Positions 63,173 to 64,000 of a DNA stretch of 64,000 nt are shown piece after piece. Numbering within the stretch: position 1 is the stretch's first letter; each line of letters starts with the position of its first letter. Under the pieces are notes generated by a model, which was given only the letters and a program-made list of their open reading frames with translations, searched no databases and was not told the DNA's origin. Position numbers and translations under genes: made by a program. This DNA is from CAYVVT01 sp964454335 (GTDB taxonomy: Bacteria; Fidelibacterota; UBA8477; JABMPR01), in assembly GCA_964454335.1 (NCBI GenBank), contig CAYVVT010000004.1, positions 124,001 through 188,000 of the forward strand. Direction: 5' to 3'.

Positions 63173-64000
63173 CTAGCGGACGATGAGAATTGGGACATTT
63201 GACCGTTCCAGGGTCTTCATGGGTTTACTGCCGAAAAACAGTTTCTTCAATGGATTACGGCCAGAAGCACCCATAACGATGATGTGATCGTCCCCAGCAA
63301 ATTCAACAAAGGTGGTTACCGGATCGCCTGTGATAAAGAATTGTTCAACCTTGAGATTTTCGGATTCGAGATAGCTCAGCGCATTTTCGGCGGCGCCCCG
63401 ATAACCCGATCCAAAGCGTTTGGTTTTTGAGACTGTAAGCGTTCTGATGGGATAGCCCATGCGCTTGGCGATAGAGGCCCCCATGCGTACAGAACGTCTG
63501 GTCGCTTCTGAGTCATCCACCAGCAACAGCACTGTATACTGCCGCTGGAGATCCAGGCTCTGAACGACCAGAACAGACGTGGGCAGGAACTGGATGAGAT
63601 CATGGGCCATCTTGCGGCTGCTCTGCGAACCGCCGATAATGGCCAACTCATACTCACCGCTCAGAAGCTCCGACCTTAACTCCTCGATGATCTCCCCTTC
63701 ACGCAGGATGAGATCAATCCTGCATTCCGAACCGGCAGGCAGGATCATGCGATAGCGGCCATCTTCCTCGACGATGTTCTCTGGATTGAAGGCAGCCTGT
63801 TTCAGGCCTCCCTCCTCGGGACAGATCTGTTTCAATTCAGTAAAGGCCCACTCCAGGACATCAACACCGGGATGTTGGATGTTCCACTGTGCCAAATTGT
63901 CCCGGGCCAGGTTCACGCTGGTACTGAACATTTCCTTGGACTTCTCACCAACGTAGACAACGCCAAGACCAGCTTCAAATGTCTGCGCGATCTGGGCACC
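63173..64000 (-). CDS. Universal stress protein family, 5' end outside window
   Basis: At least 275 residues: an ATG at 63931 is in frame, but the frame continues open to the window edge with IAQTFEAGLGVVYVGEKSKEMF, which reads like the N-terminal strand-helix of a UspA domain, so the true start is beyond base 64000. The C-terminal domain is a clear Usp: TVLLLVDDSEATRRSVRMG near the start, DHIIVMGASGRNPLKKLFFGS (ATP-binding G-2x-G-9x-G(S/T)) and VPILIV. The first half resembles a degenerate second Usp-like copy (LAIIGGSQSSRKMAHDLI...SVLVVQ), so a tandem Usp. Lies 9 nt from glpD. Confidence 0.85.
   Translation of the reverse strand, partial: GAQIAQTFEAGLGVVYVGEKSKEMFSTSVNLARDNLAQWNIQHPGVDVLEWAFTELKQICPEEGGLKQAAFNPENIVEEDGRYRMILPAGSECRIDLILREGEIIEELRSELLSGEYELAIIGGSQSSRKMAHDLIQFLPTSVLVVQSLDLQRQYTVLLLVDDSEATRRSVRMGASIAKRMGYPIRTLTVSKTKRFGSGYRGAAENALSYLESENLKVEQFFITGDPVTTFVEFAGDDHIIVMGASGRNPLKKLFFGSKPMKTLERSNVPILIVR

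Noticed and set aside
1..64000. tRNA, rRNA or CRISPR array
   Set aside because: No cloverleaf with a TPsiC arm, no rRNA-like sequence and no regularly spaced 25-40 nt repeats were found.

Overview
The window looks like a chromosomal segment of a Gram-negative bacterium of the FCB superphylum, most plausibly Candidatus Neomarinimicrobiota (Marinimicrobia/SAR406) or a neighbour such as KSB1. The reasons are four secreted proteins ending in the YPNPFN-type Ig-like tail used for type IX-style export or surface anchoring, very large acidic multidomain surface proteins, a PorV/DUF5723-like barrel, lipoproteins, an LptF/G permease and SignalP/Tat-type leaders. Shine-Dalgarno sequences (AGGAGG, GGAGG) and sigma70-like promoters with 17-18 nt spacers are common, which argues against Bacteroidetes proper. 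The phylum cannot be fixed from this sequence alone. I count 37 protein genes; both edge genes run out of the window. I saw no rRNA, tRNA, CRISPR array, prophage or IS element.

Layout. 1-2379 (-): CMD-like protein, murQ and a phosphomannomutase/phosphoglucomutase (cell-wall recycling and sugar phosphates). 2568-4887 (+): CNNM/CorC membrane protein and an LptF/G permease. 5097-16213 (-): a long same-strand run holding, in transcription order, rluD, xer recombinase, hpf, an orphan Mce/MlaD protein, a sugar-phosphate nucleotidylyltransferase, metK, ahcY, a 995-aa lipoprotein and its overlapping outer-membrane barrel partner. 16396-20032 (-): ileS followed by lspA, whose only sensible start codon is ATT. 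20321-22255 (-): degP-type protease and a small secreted FN3-like protein.

22436-39947 (-): two giant secreted proteins (2835 and 2871 aa), about 27% of the window, each with its own promoter-like element and strong intrinsic terminator. They are mosaics of PPC, CARDB, FN3, lamin-tail, ASH, dockerin-like and cohesin-like modules with the FlgD/YPNPFN tail and no obvious enzyme domain. 40163-44301: a lipoprotein with barrel-like sequence, amn (AMP nucleosidase, +) and penicillin-binding protein 1A. 44391-48755 (-): a TCA-cycle operon korA-korB-fumarase alpha-fumarase beta, implying ferredoxin-linked 2-oxoglutarate metabolism. 49001-53127: Lon-family protease and, divergently, an aldehyde dehydrogenase. 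53129-57037 (-): two more YPNPFN-tailed secreted proteins. 57232-64000: Tat-exported LD-carboxypeptidase, a methyltransferase, AlgH/YqgE, penicillin acylase family enzyme, a short GlpD-like dehydrogenase and a universal stress protein.

The most unusual signals are: (1) the lspA ATT start; (2) a recurring set of intergenic arrays with exact 7-nt periodicity but different heptamer sequences at different loci; (3) an A-B-A-B duplication of PPC modules in one giant protein; (4) a dockerin-like and a cohesin-like module side by side in the other; and (5) a translationally coupled giant lipoprotein/barrel pair of unknown function.
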